DNA of 64,000 nucleotides from positions 3,472,001-3,536,000 of the forward strand of contig NZ_CP108055.1 in NCBI RefSeq assembly GCF_036174265.1, read 5' to 3'. The DNA comes from Streptomyces sp. NBC_00285. Its GTDB lineage: Bacteria; Actinomycetota; Actinomycetes; Streptomycetales; Streptomycetaceae. Numbering within the stretch: the first letter of the stretch is position 1; each line of letters starts with the position of its first letter. Positions 8,000 through 18,939 of this stretch are shown here, in pieces. A program made the translations under genes and the position numbers. The notes under the pieces were generated by a model. The model was not told the origin of the DNA. It saw nothing but the letters and a program-made list of their open reading frames with translations, and ran no database searches.

Positions 8000-9781
8000 T
8001 CACTTTGCGTGCGAAGCCCTGCTGCGGCGTCCGCGCAGCATCAGCATGCCGCCGACAGCGATGATCAGCATGCCACCGAGGGCGCTGTACGTGACAGCGC
8101 TGCTCGCCCCGGTGGAAGCCAGGTCGCCGGACGTGCTGCTCGGGGTCGGCTGGCCGACGGGTGCGCTGAACTCCCCCTGCGCACGGGTGCCGGTCGTGTC
8201 GGGGTCGGCGTCAACCGGCGTGGCGGCGGTCGGCGTGGGGGCGGGCGTCGGCTTGTCGGCGTCGGCGGTCCCCGACGCGGGCTTCAGCTGAAGAGTCGTG
8301 ATCGAGTACGGCGGCAGCGTCTGTGCGACCGCCGTGCCCTGCTTCGCCGTAGTCAGGGCGGCTCCTCCCTTGGCATACGAAACGGTCGTGACCGCCCCTG
8401 CGGCCGGGGTGAATCCGGTGTACGAGAGCGACACCTGCGCCGCGTTCTGCGGGCTCTTGTTGGTCAGCATGACGTTCAGACCGCCGTCGCTGCTCCGCAC
8501 CGCGTGCACGGTGACCGACGAGTCGCCCGAGGACGACTTGACCATGGTGTCGCCAGGCTGCGCCAGTGCGGTCAGCGAGCGGATGCCCCAGTAGGTGGGG
8601 AAGGGCGTGTCGCGCGTCGGTTGGCACTTCCCCCCGGCGCAGGTTCCGGCGGAGAGAATGCCCCCGTCCTGGTAGTCGGTCTCACCGTTGACGGTGGTGG
8701 GTGCTTGGCCCGAGCCGTTGTGCAGGTTCCACCAGTCCACGTGGGTGGCACCCTGCTCGAACCAGGTCATGTAAGTGTCCGGCGCGAACAGGGCTGCGGC
8801 CTGGCTGGTCTTGGCGGGCGAGAATTCGGCGTCGGTCTCGGTGACCGCGATCTCCACAGAAGCGGCGTTCGAGCCCGCGTACTTGGCGATCAGCGAGCGC
8901 AGCGTGGACGTGACACCGGCGATCTTGGAGGGGGTCTCCAGCAGGTCGTCCGTGGTCTTGCCGCCCGGATACCAGTGGACGATGACGAAGTCGATCGAGT
9001 CTCCCGCGAGGGAGAGCACCGTGTTGTTCCAGTCGGCGCTGTCACCGGGAGCCTTCTCCCCGTCCGGCCAGGAGCCCGGGGTGGTGAGCACCGCTCCGAT
9101 CTTCACCTTCGGGTCCACGGCCTTCATCGCCTTCGAGTAGGCGACCAGGTTCTTCCCGTACTCCTTCGGGCTCTTGTCGGCGTGGTTGTCGGTTTCCCAG
9201 CCCTTGCCGTTGGCGTAGTGCCCGTTGCCGTAGACCTCGTTGCCGATCTCCCAGTACTTCACGCCGTAACCTTTGTCGACGTTGGCGTACTTGACCCAGT
9301 CGGCGGCCTCCTCGGGGGTGCCGGAACCGTAGTTCGCGGTCAGGATCGGCTGGGCGCCGACCTTCTTCGCGGTGGCCATGAAGCTGTCGAAGTCGGTGTT
9401 GGGGACGATCCAGCCGCCGTTGCCCATGGTGTGGGTCTTCCAGTGGAAGTCGTCCGCGCCGGAGCCGCCGGGATAGCGAAGCTGCCGAACTCCCGCGCCC
9501 TTCATCAGCGATGTCACCTTGGCGTCCCCCATGCGGTCGTCGCCGACGCCCGTGTTGAGGCCGACACCACTGCTGGGCACCGTGCCCAAAGAGGTACCGG
9601 CATCCACACTGATGCCGACGGCCGCCGCGGCGTCCGCGCTGGGCGCCAAGGCGCCGACACCGGCCGAGGCGGCGAGCACCGCCACCGCCCCCGCGACAAA
9701 GCGGAGGGGCATCCGGCCATGGCGGGGCGTGCGGCCCCGAGGCATCGGCTGCTCGGCGGATCTCGGGTCTTCTGATGACAC
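8000..9781 (-). CDS. Secreted, LAxTG-anchored glycoside hydrolase, alpha-L-arabinofuranosidase-like
   Basis: 593 residues from GTG at 9781, which has GGAG six bases upstream. The signal region ends near residue 53. A clan-A barrel follows: acid/base Glu182 in YWEIGNEVYG and a likely nucleophile Glu315 in AVTETD. A beta domain and a Pro/Thr linker lead to LASTG near residues 554-558, a membrane segment and an RGRRSR tail. LAxTG is the sorting signal used by class E sortases in Streptomyces, so the enzyme should be bound to the cell wall. GH51-like arabinofuranosidase is the best guess; another clan-A family such as GH39 or GH79 is possible. Confidence 0.7.
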   Translation of the reverse strand: MSSEDPRSAEQPMPRGRTPRHGRMPLRFVAGAVAVLAASAGVGALAPSADAAAAVGISVDAGTSLGTVPSSGVGLNTGVGDDRMGDAKVTSLMKGAGVRQLRYPGGSGADDFHWKTHTMGNGGWIVPNTDFDSFMATAKKVGAQPILTANYGSGTPEEAADWVKYANVDKGYGVKYWEIGNEVYGNGHYANGKGWETDNHADKSPKEYGKNLVAYSKAMKAVDPKVKIGAVLTTPGSWPDGEKAPGDSADWNNTVLSLAGDSIDFVIVHWYPGGKTTDDLLETPSKIAGVTSTLRSLIAKYAGSNAASVEIAVTETDAEFSPAKTSQAAALFAPDTYMTWFEQGATHVDWWNLHNGSGQAPTTVNGETDYQDGGILSAGTCAGGKCQPTRDTPFPTYWGIRSLTALAQPGDTMVKSSSGDSSVTVHAVRSSDGGLNVMLTNKSPQNAAQVSLSYTGFTPAAGAVTTVSYAKGGAALTTAKQGTAVAQTLPPYSITTLQLKPASGTADADKPTPAPTPTAATPVDADPDTTGTRAQGEFSAPVGQPTPSSTSGDLASTGASSAVTYSALGGMLIIAVGGMLMLRGRRSRASHAK

Positions 9782-10208
9782 GTAATGCTCCGATCGGGTG
9801 GTGACACAGAGGGCGTAGCGCCGCTGACCACGGCTCGCCCTCGTCGGTACACCCCCAAGTGGCCAGTCAGAGCGGAAAGGTTGCCGTCTCAATCATTTTC
9901 TTTCGCCAAGACGCGGTCGCACCGTCTCACCGGACCCGGTGAGGTTGGCCCGGGGCCGTCTGGAAGGGGTCCCACCAGGGACGCTGACCACGGCCGGCAT
10001 GCGGATCCCGGGATCCCCGGTGGCGTCATAGGGCTTCGGTCCGTACCCACGATGAGAGTCCACGAACGAGAGGAACCCCAGCCGACGCGCGGCTGAGGTT
10101 CCTCAAGGCGGTGAGTATCGGTCAGCAGGTGGAGTTACCCGCGCCGTAGACACCTCGTCCACGCGGCGGCGCACCGCACCCCATCGCGATCACCGTGGAT
10201 CAGGCGGG
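9782..10208. other. Intergenic region between two carbohydrate-enzyme genes
   Basis: No gene is supported. It holds the promoter side of the LAxTG glycosidase (right of 9781) and the 3' flank of the GH62 gene, including a strong terminator hairpin at 10070-10104. I see no AACGTT-type LacI box here, so these two genes may not share the repressor of the rhamnosidase operon. Confidence 0.4.
10070..10104. terminator. Transcription terminator hairpin below the GH62 gene
   Basis: Arms GAGGAACCCCAGCCG and CGGCTGAGGTTCCTC with loop ACGCG: 15-bp stem, one mismatch. It lies 105 nt beyond the GH62 stop in its reading direction and lacks a long U-tract, as is usual in Streptomyces. Confidence 0.75.
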
Positions 10209-11987
<1,779 letters not shown>

Positions 11988-12668
11988 TCAGTTCCTGGTC
12001 GCGCCCACCGCGGTGGCGGACGTCCGGGTGAGGATCTCGCTCGCCTGGTCGATCACTGCCCGCGAGGCGTCGTTCAGGCAGGCGTAGCCGCCCCGTGTCT
12101 CTCCCCCGTCGTCGGCCCGCGGCCGGACGGCGACCAGTTGCCGGTTCCCTCCCGCCCGTTCGCACCAGTCGTCGACCGGGTACACCTGACGCACCGTCAC
12201 GCGCGCGTCGGTGTCATCGCTCCGGACGTAGAACACCAGCACCGCGCCCACGTTGAGAGGGGTCAACGGGGACCGGGAAACCGGACTGAACGAAACGATG
12301 GCACGGGCCCCTGAACGGGCGCCCGCCGACAGGACGACCTGCCACCCCCGACTCGGCTCCCGGGACAGACCGGCCCGCGGGATGTCGGTGAACCCGGGCG
12401 GCACCCAGGATGCCGGCGGTGCTGCCGCAGTTCGCTCCGGAGGCGGGGAGGAGGGCCAGGTCTGCACCACCACGCCGACCGCCGCGACGACGACTGCGGC
12501 GGTGGCGCCCGCCAGCCAGATACGACGACGGCGCCGGTACGCCGTCACCCGCTGCCGGATCTCCTGGACCCGCCGGGGATTCGAGCCCGCCGGAGTGGCC
12601 CGGGCCAGCATCAGGCGCAGCAGTTCCTCTTCCGGCCCCTGTGCCGTCTCTTCTTCCGGACGCGTCAC
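11988..12668 (-). CDS. Single-pass membrane protein coupled to a SigE-family sigma factor
   Basis: 226 residues from GTG at 12668, overlapping the sigma-factor stop (GTGA). The N-terminal 45 residues are cytoplasmic and acidic/basic, a membrane segment lies at about 51-69, and an external domain of about 150 residues has two Cys. The layout recalls anti-sigma or sensor partners of SigE-family factors, but no ZAS zinc motif (HxxxCxxC) is present. It may regulate or report envelope state to the sigma factor. Function is otherwise unknown. Confidence 0.7.
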   Translation of the reverse strand: MTRPEEETAQGPEEELLRLMLARATPAGSNPRRVQEIRQRVTAYRRRRRIWLAGATAAVVVAAVGVVVQTWPSSPPPERTAAAPPASWVPPGFTDIPRAGLSREPSRGWQVVLSAGARSGARAIVSFSPVSRSPLTPLNVGAVLVFYVRSDDTDARVTVRQVYPVDDWCERAGGNRQLVAVRPRADDGGETRGGYACLNDASRAVIDQASEILTRTSATAVGATRN

Positions 12669-13189
12669 GGCTGTTCACCGACTTCCAGGAGATGTGACGG
12701 CGTGAGCTGGTGGCGCAGGAGCCGAAGTGCTTTGGCGGCCTGGCTCTTGACCGTGCCGGGACGGCAGCCCAGCACCTGGGCGGTCTCCTCCACACTCAGG
12801 TCCTCGAAGTAGCGCAGTACCACCACCGCCCGCTGCCGTGGCGGTAGTTGACGGATCACGGAGGCCAGCGACTGCTCCAGATCGATGTCGGCGAAGACGT
12901 CCCGGGCCGGGGAGACCTCCGGGAGGTCCCGCGTGGGTGTCTCGCCCCGCCAGCGCCGTCGCCACCAGGTCGCGTAGGTGTTGACCAGCGCCCGGCGCGT
13001 GTACGCCTCCGGGTTGTCCCCCGCAATGCGCGACCACTTGGGCCACACCCGGGCCAGAACCGTCTGCAAAAGATCCTCCGCCGCGTGCGCGTCGCCCGTC
13101 AGGAGCCATGCGGCCCGGTACAAGCGGTCCCCGCGGGTGGCGACGAAGTCCTCGAATCCCGGCTCGCCGTCCGCCGCCGATTGGTTCAC
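12665..13189 (-). CDS. SigE-family ECF-like RNA polymerase sigma factor
   Basis: About 174 residues from GTG at 13189, with AGGGG upstream. Region 2 begins FEDFVATRGDRLYRAAWLLTGD, followed by AEDLLQTVLARVW and NPEAYTRRALVNT. Region 4 has LPPRQRAVVVLRYFEDLSVEE and LGCRPGTVKSQAAKAL. These are standard for the SigE subgroup common in Streptomyces. The frame is open back to ATG 13291, which overlaps the S15 peptidase stop (TGATG). That start would add 34 residues of odd composition, but translational coupling makes it an alternative. It forms an operon with the peptidase and the membrane protein. Confidence 0.85.
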   Translation of the reverse strand: MNQSAADGEPGFEDFVATRGDRLYRAAWLLTGDAHAAEDLLQTVLARVWPKWSRIAGDNPEAYTRRALVNTYATWWRRRWRGETPTRDLPEVSPARDVFADIDLEQSLASVIRQLPPRQRAVVVLRYFEDLSVEETAQVLGCRPGTVKSQAAKALRLLRHQLTPSHLLEVGEQP

Positions 13190-13290
13190 TCCGTCGCGCC
13201 CCTGCCCTCGTCGTCCCTCCCGTACCCCGTCAACCACACGGCGTGGCCGAACGGTTGCCTGCTCGGGCACAGTGAACTGTCCGGTCGCCA

Positions 13291-15267
13291 TCAACCCAGC
13301 GCCGCCGTGAGGGTCTTGGATCCGCCGACAGCCGCTGCCCGCAGGGAGGTGCGGGCCAGGTCGAGGGTGATCGTCGGCCGGTCGGCGGCCCGCTGGGCGA
13401 AGCCGCGGTCGGTCCCCGCGATGATCAGGGCGAGTCGGTGTCCTGCCGGGACGACGTGGTCGGTGGCCGCGAGGTCGAGAGTCAGAGTGCAGGGCTTGCC
13501 GGGCGCCAACGCCGCGACCTTGTGGGCGTCGGCACAGGTTCCCAGGGCGGCCCAGCCCCGGCTGAAGACGGTGGAGGTGACGTGCGTGGTGTCGGCCTCC
13601 GTCTGCTTGTAGCAGGCGCTGTCCGCGGTGGTGCTCGCGCCCCAGCAGGTCCGGCCGACGAGCGTGGTGATGCCCAGGCCACCGGAGCCGTACTGCCGGA
13701 TGGTCGCCGGTCCGATGTCGACGAGGACGGCCGACAGGCCGGCGGTGGGTGTCGTCGGGGTGGCGGTGACGGTCAGCTCGGGTGAACCCGTCAGGTGCAG
13801 GGCCTTGCCGAGCGGCTGGGTGAGGAAGCCGGCCTTGTCCGGGGTCGAGGTGGCGGCCTGCTCGGCCCAGTCGAGTTCGCTGTGGCCCTGGTCGTCGGTG
13901 AAGGCCGCGGTCCCCGTGCCGGGTGACGTGCCGAGGGTGCCCACGCCTTCTTTCGCGCCCCTGCCGGGGCTCAGCGTCACGGACGCGGCTGCCCTGGGTG
14001 GCCAGACGGTGTCCGTGGTCCAGTGGTCGGGTGTGCGCTCCACGTCAGCCATCGGCGCGCGGTCGATTCCGTTGTCGTAGCCGAGGAGTTCGTGGTCGAA
14101 CCAGCGGTGCAGCGTGTCCACCCACTGCGCGCGACGGTAGTCGAAGGGGTCGACGTGCCCGGTCTGGCTGAGCCAGATCTTCCGGTGCACCCCGGCCTTG
14201 GCGAGGGCGTCCCACCACCGGCCGAACTCCTTGGGACGAACGGCGAGGTCCTGCAGACCGTGCACGACGAAGACACTCGCCCTGACCTTGTCCGCGGCGG
14301 CCACGTAGTCCCGTTCGCTCCAGATCGGCGACCAGTCACCGGACCGGGCCGCCTGGTCGCCCAGCGGCTTGTTCACGGCGGCGCAGCGGGCGCCGGTGGC
14401 GTCGGTCTCGACCGTGCGGATCAGCGTGCCAGGGGTCGGGGCGCTGCCGACCAGTTGGACCCCCTGGGAGAAGTAGGCGTCGTACCAGGAGGAGATGGAG
14501 CTGATCGGGACGATCGTCTTCAGCCCGCGTACACCGGTGGCGGCGACGCCGTTGGCGACGGAGCCGTCCCAGCTCTTGCCGATCATGCCGGTGGCGCCAT
14601 TGGTCCAGGACGCGGCGGCACGCTGGGATCCGGTACGGGTTGTGTAGGCGTGGGCACGTCCGTTCAGCCAGTCGATGACGACCTTGGCGGACTGCACGTC
14701 GATACGTCCACCAGCGTCGGTACAGCCGTCGGAGCGGCCGGTGCCGGGGAGGTCGACGGCGACGAAGGCATAGCCTCGGGGCACGAAGTAGTTGTCGTAG
14801 AACAGCGGCATCCGGATCAAACGGCCCTTGGCGTCGTACGTCTTCTTCTGGCTCTCGTTTCCGCGGCCGCAGCACGAGTAGTAGGGGCTGGCCTCCATGA
14901 CGACCGGGATCTTGCGGCCCTTCGCCGCGGGTTCGCCCGGACGCACGATGTCGACGGCGACCCGGTCCTCCTTCCCGTCGCCGTCCGAGTCGAGTCCGGT
15001 GCCGACCCAGACGCTCTCCCGCACGGCCTTCTGGTACGAGTACACCGCTTTGCTCTCCCCGGACAGACCCGGCTCGCCCGTCCCGGACCCGTCCGGCCCG
15101 CTCACCGCCGGAGAGGCCGACCCGCCCGTCTCCGCCGTCGACGGACCTCCCAGGAAATGGACGCCGGCCAGCAGCACGGCGGCCACCGTCGCTGCGATCA
15201 CCGCCACGGTCAGCGGCGCGCGCGGCCCGCGTCGGCGAGGTGACGCATCAGATCGGTGGGAACGCAT
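13291..15267 (-). CDS. Xaa-Pro dipeptidyl-peptidase / CocE-type S15 serine peptidase, exported
   Basis: 658 residues; ATG at 15267 has GAAGG upstream. Residues 20-39 form a signal or anchor segment after RRRGPR. The alpha/beta-hydrolase core carries VDLPGTGRSDGC, nucleophile Ser232 in GKSWDGSVAN, Asp in VHGLQDLAV (about 355) and His in SQTGHVDPFD (about 389), i.e. a full triad. The C-terminal jelly-roll domain ends with HRLALIIAGTD and a beta-rich tail, as in S15 X-Pro peptidases and CocE esterases. It probably releases Xaa-Pro dipeptides outside the cell. It lies upstream of the sigma-factor gene on the same strand. Confidence 0.88.
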   Translation of the reverse strand: MRSHRSDASPRRRGPRAPLTVAVIAATVAAVLLAGVHFLGGPSTAETGGSASPAVSGPDGSGTGEPGLSGESKAVYSYQKAVRESVWVGTGLDSDGDGKEDRVAVDIVRPGEPAAKGRKIPVVMEASPYYSCCGRGNESQKKTYDAKGRLIRMPLFYDNYFVPRGYAFVAVDLPGTGRSDGCTDAGGRIDVQSAKVVIDWLNGRAHAYTTRTGSQRAAASWTNGATGMIGKSWDGSVANGVAATGVRGLKTIVPISSISSWYDAYFSQGVQLVGSAPTPGTLIRTVETDATGARCAAVNKPLGDQAARSGDWSPIWSERDYVAAADKVRASVFVVHGLQDLAVRPKEFGRWWDALAKAGVHRKIWLSQTGHVDPFDYRRAQWVDTLHRWFDHELLGYDNGIDRAPMADVERTPDHWTTDTVWPPRAAASVTLSPGRGAKEGVGTLGTSPGTGTAAFTDDQGHSELDWAEQAATSTPDKAGFLTQPLGKALHLTGSPELTVTATPTTPTAGLSAVLVDIGPATIRQYGSGGLGITTLVGRTCWGASTTADSACYKQTEADTTHVTSTVFSRGWAALGTCADAHKVAALAPGKPCTLTLDLAATDHVVPAGHRLALIIAGTDRGFAQRAADRPTITLDLARTSLRAAAVGGSKTLTAALG

Positions 15268-15730
15268 GGACGCAGCCTTCGGTCGCTCGGCATTCGGACA
15301 CAGGGCAGACGGCTCCGCACGATCGCGGGGCCACCGCCTCCATGTCGTCAACAACCTGGGTACCGTTGGAGGTTGCCCTGTTCCGGAAACGCCTGCCGGC
15401 CACCCCTGCTCCAGCCGCGTGCGGTAGGCCGGCCCCGCCTCCCGCGCGACCGTGCGCGGCAGCGGGGGGCTCGCCGCACTCGCCGCTGTCGGGCCCGCGA
15501 AGCCGAACGCCGGGCAGGCGGCGAGGAGCGTGGCGTTCGTGCCGTCGAAGTGCAGGGTGCCGGCGAGGTGGAGCAGGCCATGGGTGCGGCGGCGGTCAGG
15601 GACGGACGAAGCGGTCGCGACGCCCGCTCGCCGGGTGCTGTCGATGACCGCGTCCGCGATGCCCCCTCGGCGCCGCGAACACGGCCGCTTCGTGATGTCG
15701 GCACCTGCCTGACAGGCGTCGGGCGGCAGG
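15268..15730. other. Gap holding an unassigned open frame without a start
   Basis: Between the peptidase start and the rhamnosidase stop. The peptidase frame stays open leftward from 15747 through this gap, about 130 codons, yet has no ATG, GTG or usable start before TTG 15354. Its translation (ADAVIDSTRRAGVATASS, LHLAGTLHFDGTNATLL) reads like protein, but I do not recognise it. It may be the fossil 3' part of a lost gene or a chance open frame. The peptidase promoter must also lie here. Confidence 0.3.
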
Positions 15731-18700
15731 TCAGCGGAGCCGGGCGGTCAGGTGGTATCGGCCCGAGGGCAACCTGTACGAGGCCACACCGTCCTTGTGG
15801 CCGAGGAGACGCACCCCGTCCACTCGGGCCAGCGGAGTCCGTCCTTCGCGGACGGCATCGGCGGAGACGGCAGAAAGTCGCAGCGTCGCCTCGCTGTTGG
15901 CGGGCACGAGCGCGTCGTACACAAGGCTCCCGCCTCCGTCCTCCATCTTCCACTCGCTCCTGATCTCGCCGTACGGCGACTCGTGCGAGCCCGACACCTG
16001 CGTGATCCTGCCGGTGGGATCGATGTGGGGGTGCAGGACGAAGTGCTTGAAGCCGGGGCTGTCCGGGTCGCGGGCGATGCCGGCCATGTGGGCGTACATC
16101 CACTCCATGATCGCGCCGTAGGCGTAGTGGTTGAAGGAGTTCATGCTGACCGGCCCGAACCCGTCCTCCTTGGAGTAGGAGTTCCATCGTTCCCAGACGG
16201 TGGTGGCGCCGTTCTTCACGGAGAACAGCCAGGACGGCAGGGCGTCCTGGTGGAGCAGCTTGTACGCCAGGTCCGCGCGCCCCTCGTCGGTGAGGATGGG
16301 GGCGAGGACGTTGACGCCGAGGAAGCCGACGGACAGCGTGTTCTCGGCGTACTTGATCCGGCTGCTGTTCGGGTGCGCGGCCTTGTAGGCCGCGTCGTTG
16401 CCGATGTTGTCGGCGAGATGCCCGACGAGCGTGCGGCGTTGGGCCTCCGTCTCGTAGAAACCGAGTTTGAGGACCCAGAGCAGCGCCGTCTGGCTGTTGT
16501 CCTCCGTCTTCTGGTTGGGGTCGGAGCCCGGTTCGATCGGGGAGGCGTCGCCGAGGCTGGACCTGACCGTGACCGTGCCGCCCTCGGTGCTCAGGTACTT
16601 GGTGATGAACGCCTGCTTGATGCGTCCGAACAGCCCGTCGTAGGCCGCCCCTTCGGCCGTCCTGCCGATCGCGCGGGCCATCTGTGCCATCAGCCGGGTG
16701 CTGTAGCCGTAGTAGACGTCGCTCATCAGCTGGGCGCTGGTCTTCTGGGGCCCCAACCAGTCGCCGGTGAGAGAGCCCTGTCCGGCGTAGGTGTCGCCGG
16801 TCTGCTTCTGGATCCAGTCCAGGTAGCGGGTCATCGCCGGCCAGTTGTCCTTGACGATGGTCGCGTCACCGGTCATCTGCCACACGGTCCACGGCACGAT
16901 GACACCGGCGTCCGCCCAACCGCTGCCGCCGCCTGGGAAGTTGAAACGTCCGGTGGGGGCGACCCCGGTGAACTGGGCTTTGTCCGTACCGTAGATGGCC
17001 TGGGAGTCGACGACCGTGTCCTGGAAGTGGCTGAGGAAGACCCCGGCGTCCACGTTGTACAGACCGGTCGTGGAGAAGACCTGGGTGTCGCCGGTCCAAC
17101 CGAGGCGTTCGTCGCGTTGCGGGCAGTCGGTGGGCACCCAGAGGTAGTTGCCGCGCTGTCCCCAACGGATGTTGCTCGCAAGCTGGTTGATGTCGGCGTC
17201 ATTGGTGGTGACGGTGCCGATCTCTCGGATCGCGGAGGTGGCGACCTTGCCGGTCAGGCCGGTGATCGTGACGGTGTCCGTCGCCGTGACGGACACGTAG
17301 CGGAAGCCGTAGAAGGTCAGGGAGTCCTGGTGGGTCTCGCCGTGCCGGTCACCCTTGAGGATGTAGGTGCTGGTGGCCTTGGCGCTTCGGAGATTGGCCC
17401 GGTAGAGGGAGCCCTCGGGGCCGTCCGCGCCGGTGCTGTCGTCATTGAGCATCTCGCCGAATCTGAACTCGACCTTGGCTCCGGCGGGGCCGCGCAGGCT
17501 GTAGCGGGCCACGCCGACCATGTTCTGACCGAGGTCGAAGACGGCCGTCTCGCCACTGCCGATCGTGGCCGAGGCGGAGGCCGCCTTCACGGGGTCGGTC
17601 ACCGTCCGGGCGGGGTCCACGACGATGCGGCCCCTGCCGTTGGGGCTGCCGTCCTGCCCGGTCACCCCCGTGGTGACGGTGATCGACCGCGGTCGCCGGT
17701 CCCAACGGTCCATGAAGCGCGCGGTCTCGCCCGGGTAGGCGAGGAGTTGCGCGTCCGGGAACTTGTCCTCGAAGGCGACTCGCTCCACGTCCGACCAGGC
17801 GGAGTCGTCGAACCCGTGCGCTGTCCAGCCCGGCAGCTCCATCCGGGCGTCGTAGGTCTGGCCGTCGTAGATGTCGTCGGCGCGGTAGGGGCCGGTGTCG
17901 GTGGCCTTCCAGCCGCCGTCCGGCCCGGTGACGACCGTCTGCGACATCCCGTCGGCGTACCGGATCAGCAGCTTGGCCTTGACGGCCAAGGCGTTGCCGT
18001 CCGCCGAGTAGTACGTACTGCCGTCGGATATACGGCCGTTGTACCAGCCGTTACCCAGGACGAACCCGAGGGTGACGTCCGCGCGCTCTCGCGTCACGAG
18101 GTCCGTGACGTCATACGTCATGTAGTTGACGCGCGCGTCGTAGTTCGTCGAGCCCGGGGGGAGCAGTTCGATCGCGGTGCCGTCGTCCTGCGGGACGGTC
18201 ACGTGGCGTCCGTTGACATAGGCCTCGTACACGCCGAGGGCCGAGACGTACAGCCGCGCCTCGCGGATCCCCTTCTTCAGAACCACTTGCCTCCGAAGCA
18301 TCGGCGCCCCAGCCGAGTTGGGGACCTTCCCCTTCATCCCGATCCACTGCGCGCCCTCCCATCCGCCGACGCCGTCGGTGCTCATGAGGCCGGTCTCGAA
18401 GAAGGCGGGGGGCGCCGTACCGACCGGACGGCCTTCGGCGTCCCAGACGGTGACGGTCCAGTGGTAGCGGGTCGAGGTGTTCAGCGCCCTGCCCTCGTAG
18501 CGGACAGCCACAGAATCGGCGGAGCGTACGCGGCCGCTGTCCCAGACGTCCGCGCGACTGGCAGTCAGCCTGTCCCGTGAGCTCGCCACCAGGATCTGGT
18601 AGGCCCCCTGGCTCCGCCCGCGCGACGCGGACCGCATGCGCCAGCCGAAGCGCGGCCGCTCGGCGTCCACGCCCAGGGGGTCGGTGCGGTGTTCCACGGT

Positions 18701-18907
18701 CAGTCCGGACACCGCGGCGTCCGGACGGCGGGACGGTGCCGCCTGCGCGGTGGCCGAGCCGCCCACGGCGCCGGCCACTACCGGCACCGCGCCGGCCGTC
18801 GCCACGAGCATGGTTCTACGGCGGATTCCCGCGTGGCCTCCGCCGGGGGCATCGCTCTTGCCGAGGTCACGGTCCGTGCTGTCCGCATGGTGGGGTGCAT
18901 TGCTCAC
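15731..18907 (-). CDS. Secreted alpha-L-rhamnosidase (GH78)
   Basis: 1058 residues. GTG at 18907 follows GAAGGG. The N-terminus has a Tat-like signal (GIRRRTMLVATAG) ending near AQAA. Domains in order: N-terminal beta-sandwich (LTVEHRTDPLGVD, PRFGWRM), the lectin-like part with LGFVLGNGWYNGR, then the (alpha/alpha)6 barrel with PTDCPQRDERLGWTGD, which includes the GH78 acid region, and TTVWERWNSYS with the second catalytic Glu. A final beta domain ends in SGRYHLTARLR. Length and motifs match bacterial GH78. It removes terminal L-rhamnose from pectin side chains or flavonoid glycosides. It is last in the ABC operon, 32 nt after the binding-protein gene. Confidence 0.92.
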   Translation of the reverse strand: MSNAPHHADSTDRDLGKSDAPGGGHAGIRRRTMLVATAGAVPVVAGAVGGSATAQAAPSRRPDAAVSGLTVEHRTDPLGVDAERPRFGWRMRSASRGRSQGAYQILVASSRDRLTASRADVWDSGRVRSADSVAVRYEGRALNTSTRYHWTVTVWDAEGRPVGTAPPAFFETGLMSTDGVGGWEGAQWIGMKGKVPNSAGAPMLRRQVVLKKGIREARLYVSALGVYEAYVNGRHVTVPQDDGTAIELLPPGSTNYDARVNYMTYDVTDLVTRERADVTLGFVLGNGWYNGRISDGSTYYSADGNALAVKAKLLIRYADGMSQTVVTGPDGGWKATDTGPYRADDIYDGQTYDARMELPGWTAHGFDDSAWSDVERVAFEDKFPDAQLLAYPGETARFMDRWDRRPRSITVTTGVTGQDGSPNGRGRIVVDPARTVTDPVKAASASATIGSGETAVFDLGQNMVGVARYSLRGPAGAKVEFRFGEMLNDDSTGADGPEGSLYRANLRSAKATSTYILKGDRHGETHQDSLTFYGFRYVSVTATDTVTITGLTGKVATSAIREIGTVTTNDADINQLASNIRWGQRGNYLWVPTDCPQRDERLGWTGDTQVFSTTGLYNVDAGVFLSHFQDTVVDSQAIYGTDKAQFTGVAPTGRFNFPGGGSGWADAGVIVPWTVWQMTGDATIVKDNWPAMTRYLDWIQKQTGDTYAGQGSLTGDWLGPQKTSAQLMSDVYYGYSTRLMAQMARAIGRTAEGAAYDGLFGRIKQAFITKYLSTEGGTVTVRSSLGDASPIEPGSDPNQKTEDNSQTALLWVLKLGFYETEAQRRTLVGHLADNIGNDAAYKAAHPNSSRIKYAENTLSVGFLGVNVLAPILTDEGRADLAYKLLHQDALPSWLFSVKNGATTVWERWNSYSKEDGFGPVSMNSFNHYAYGAIMEWMYAHMAGIARDPDSPGFKHFVLHPHIDPTGRITQVSGSHESPYGEIRSEWKMEDGGGSLVYDALVPANSEATLRLSAVSADAVREGRTPLARVDGVRLLGHKDGVASYRLPSGRYHLTARLR

Positions 18908-18939
18908 ACCGTCATCCCTTCGCGTGTTGGGGGGGGTGG

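Noticed and set aside
15752..18580. 942-codon plus-strand open frame opposite the rhamnosidase
   Set aside because: Composition (Val/Gly/Asp/Arg runs) is that of an antisense shadow in high-GC DNA; the GH78 gene on the other strand has clear motifs and a ribosome site.
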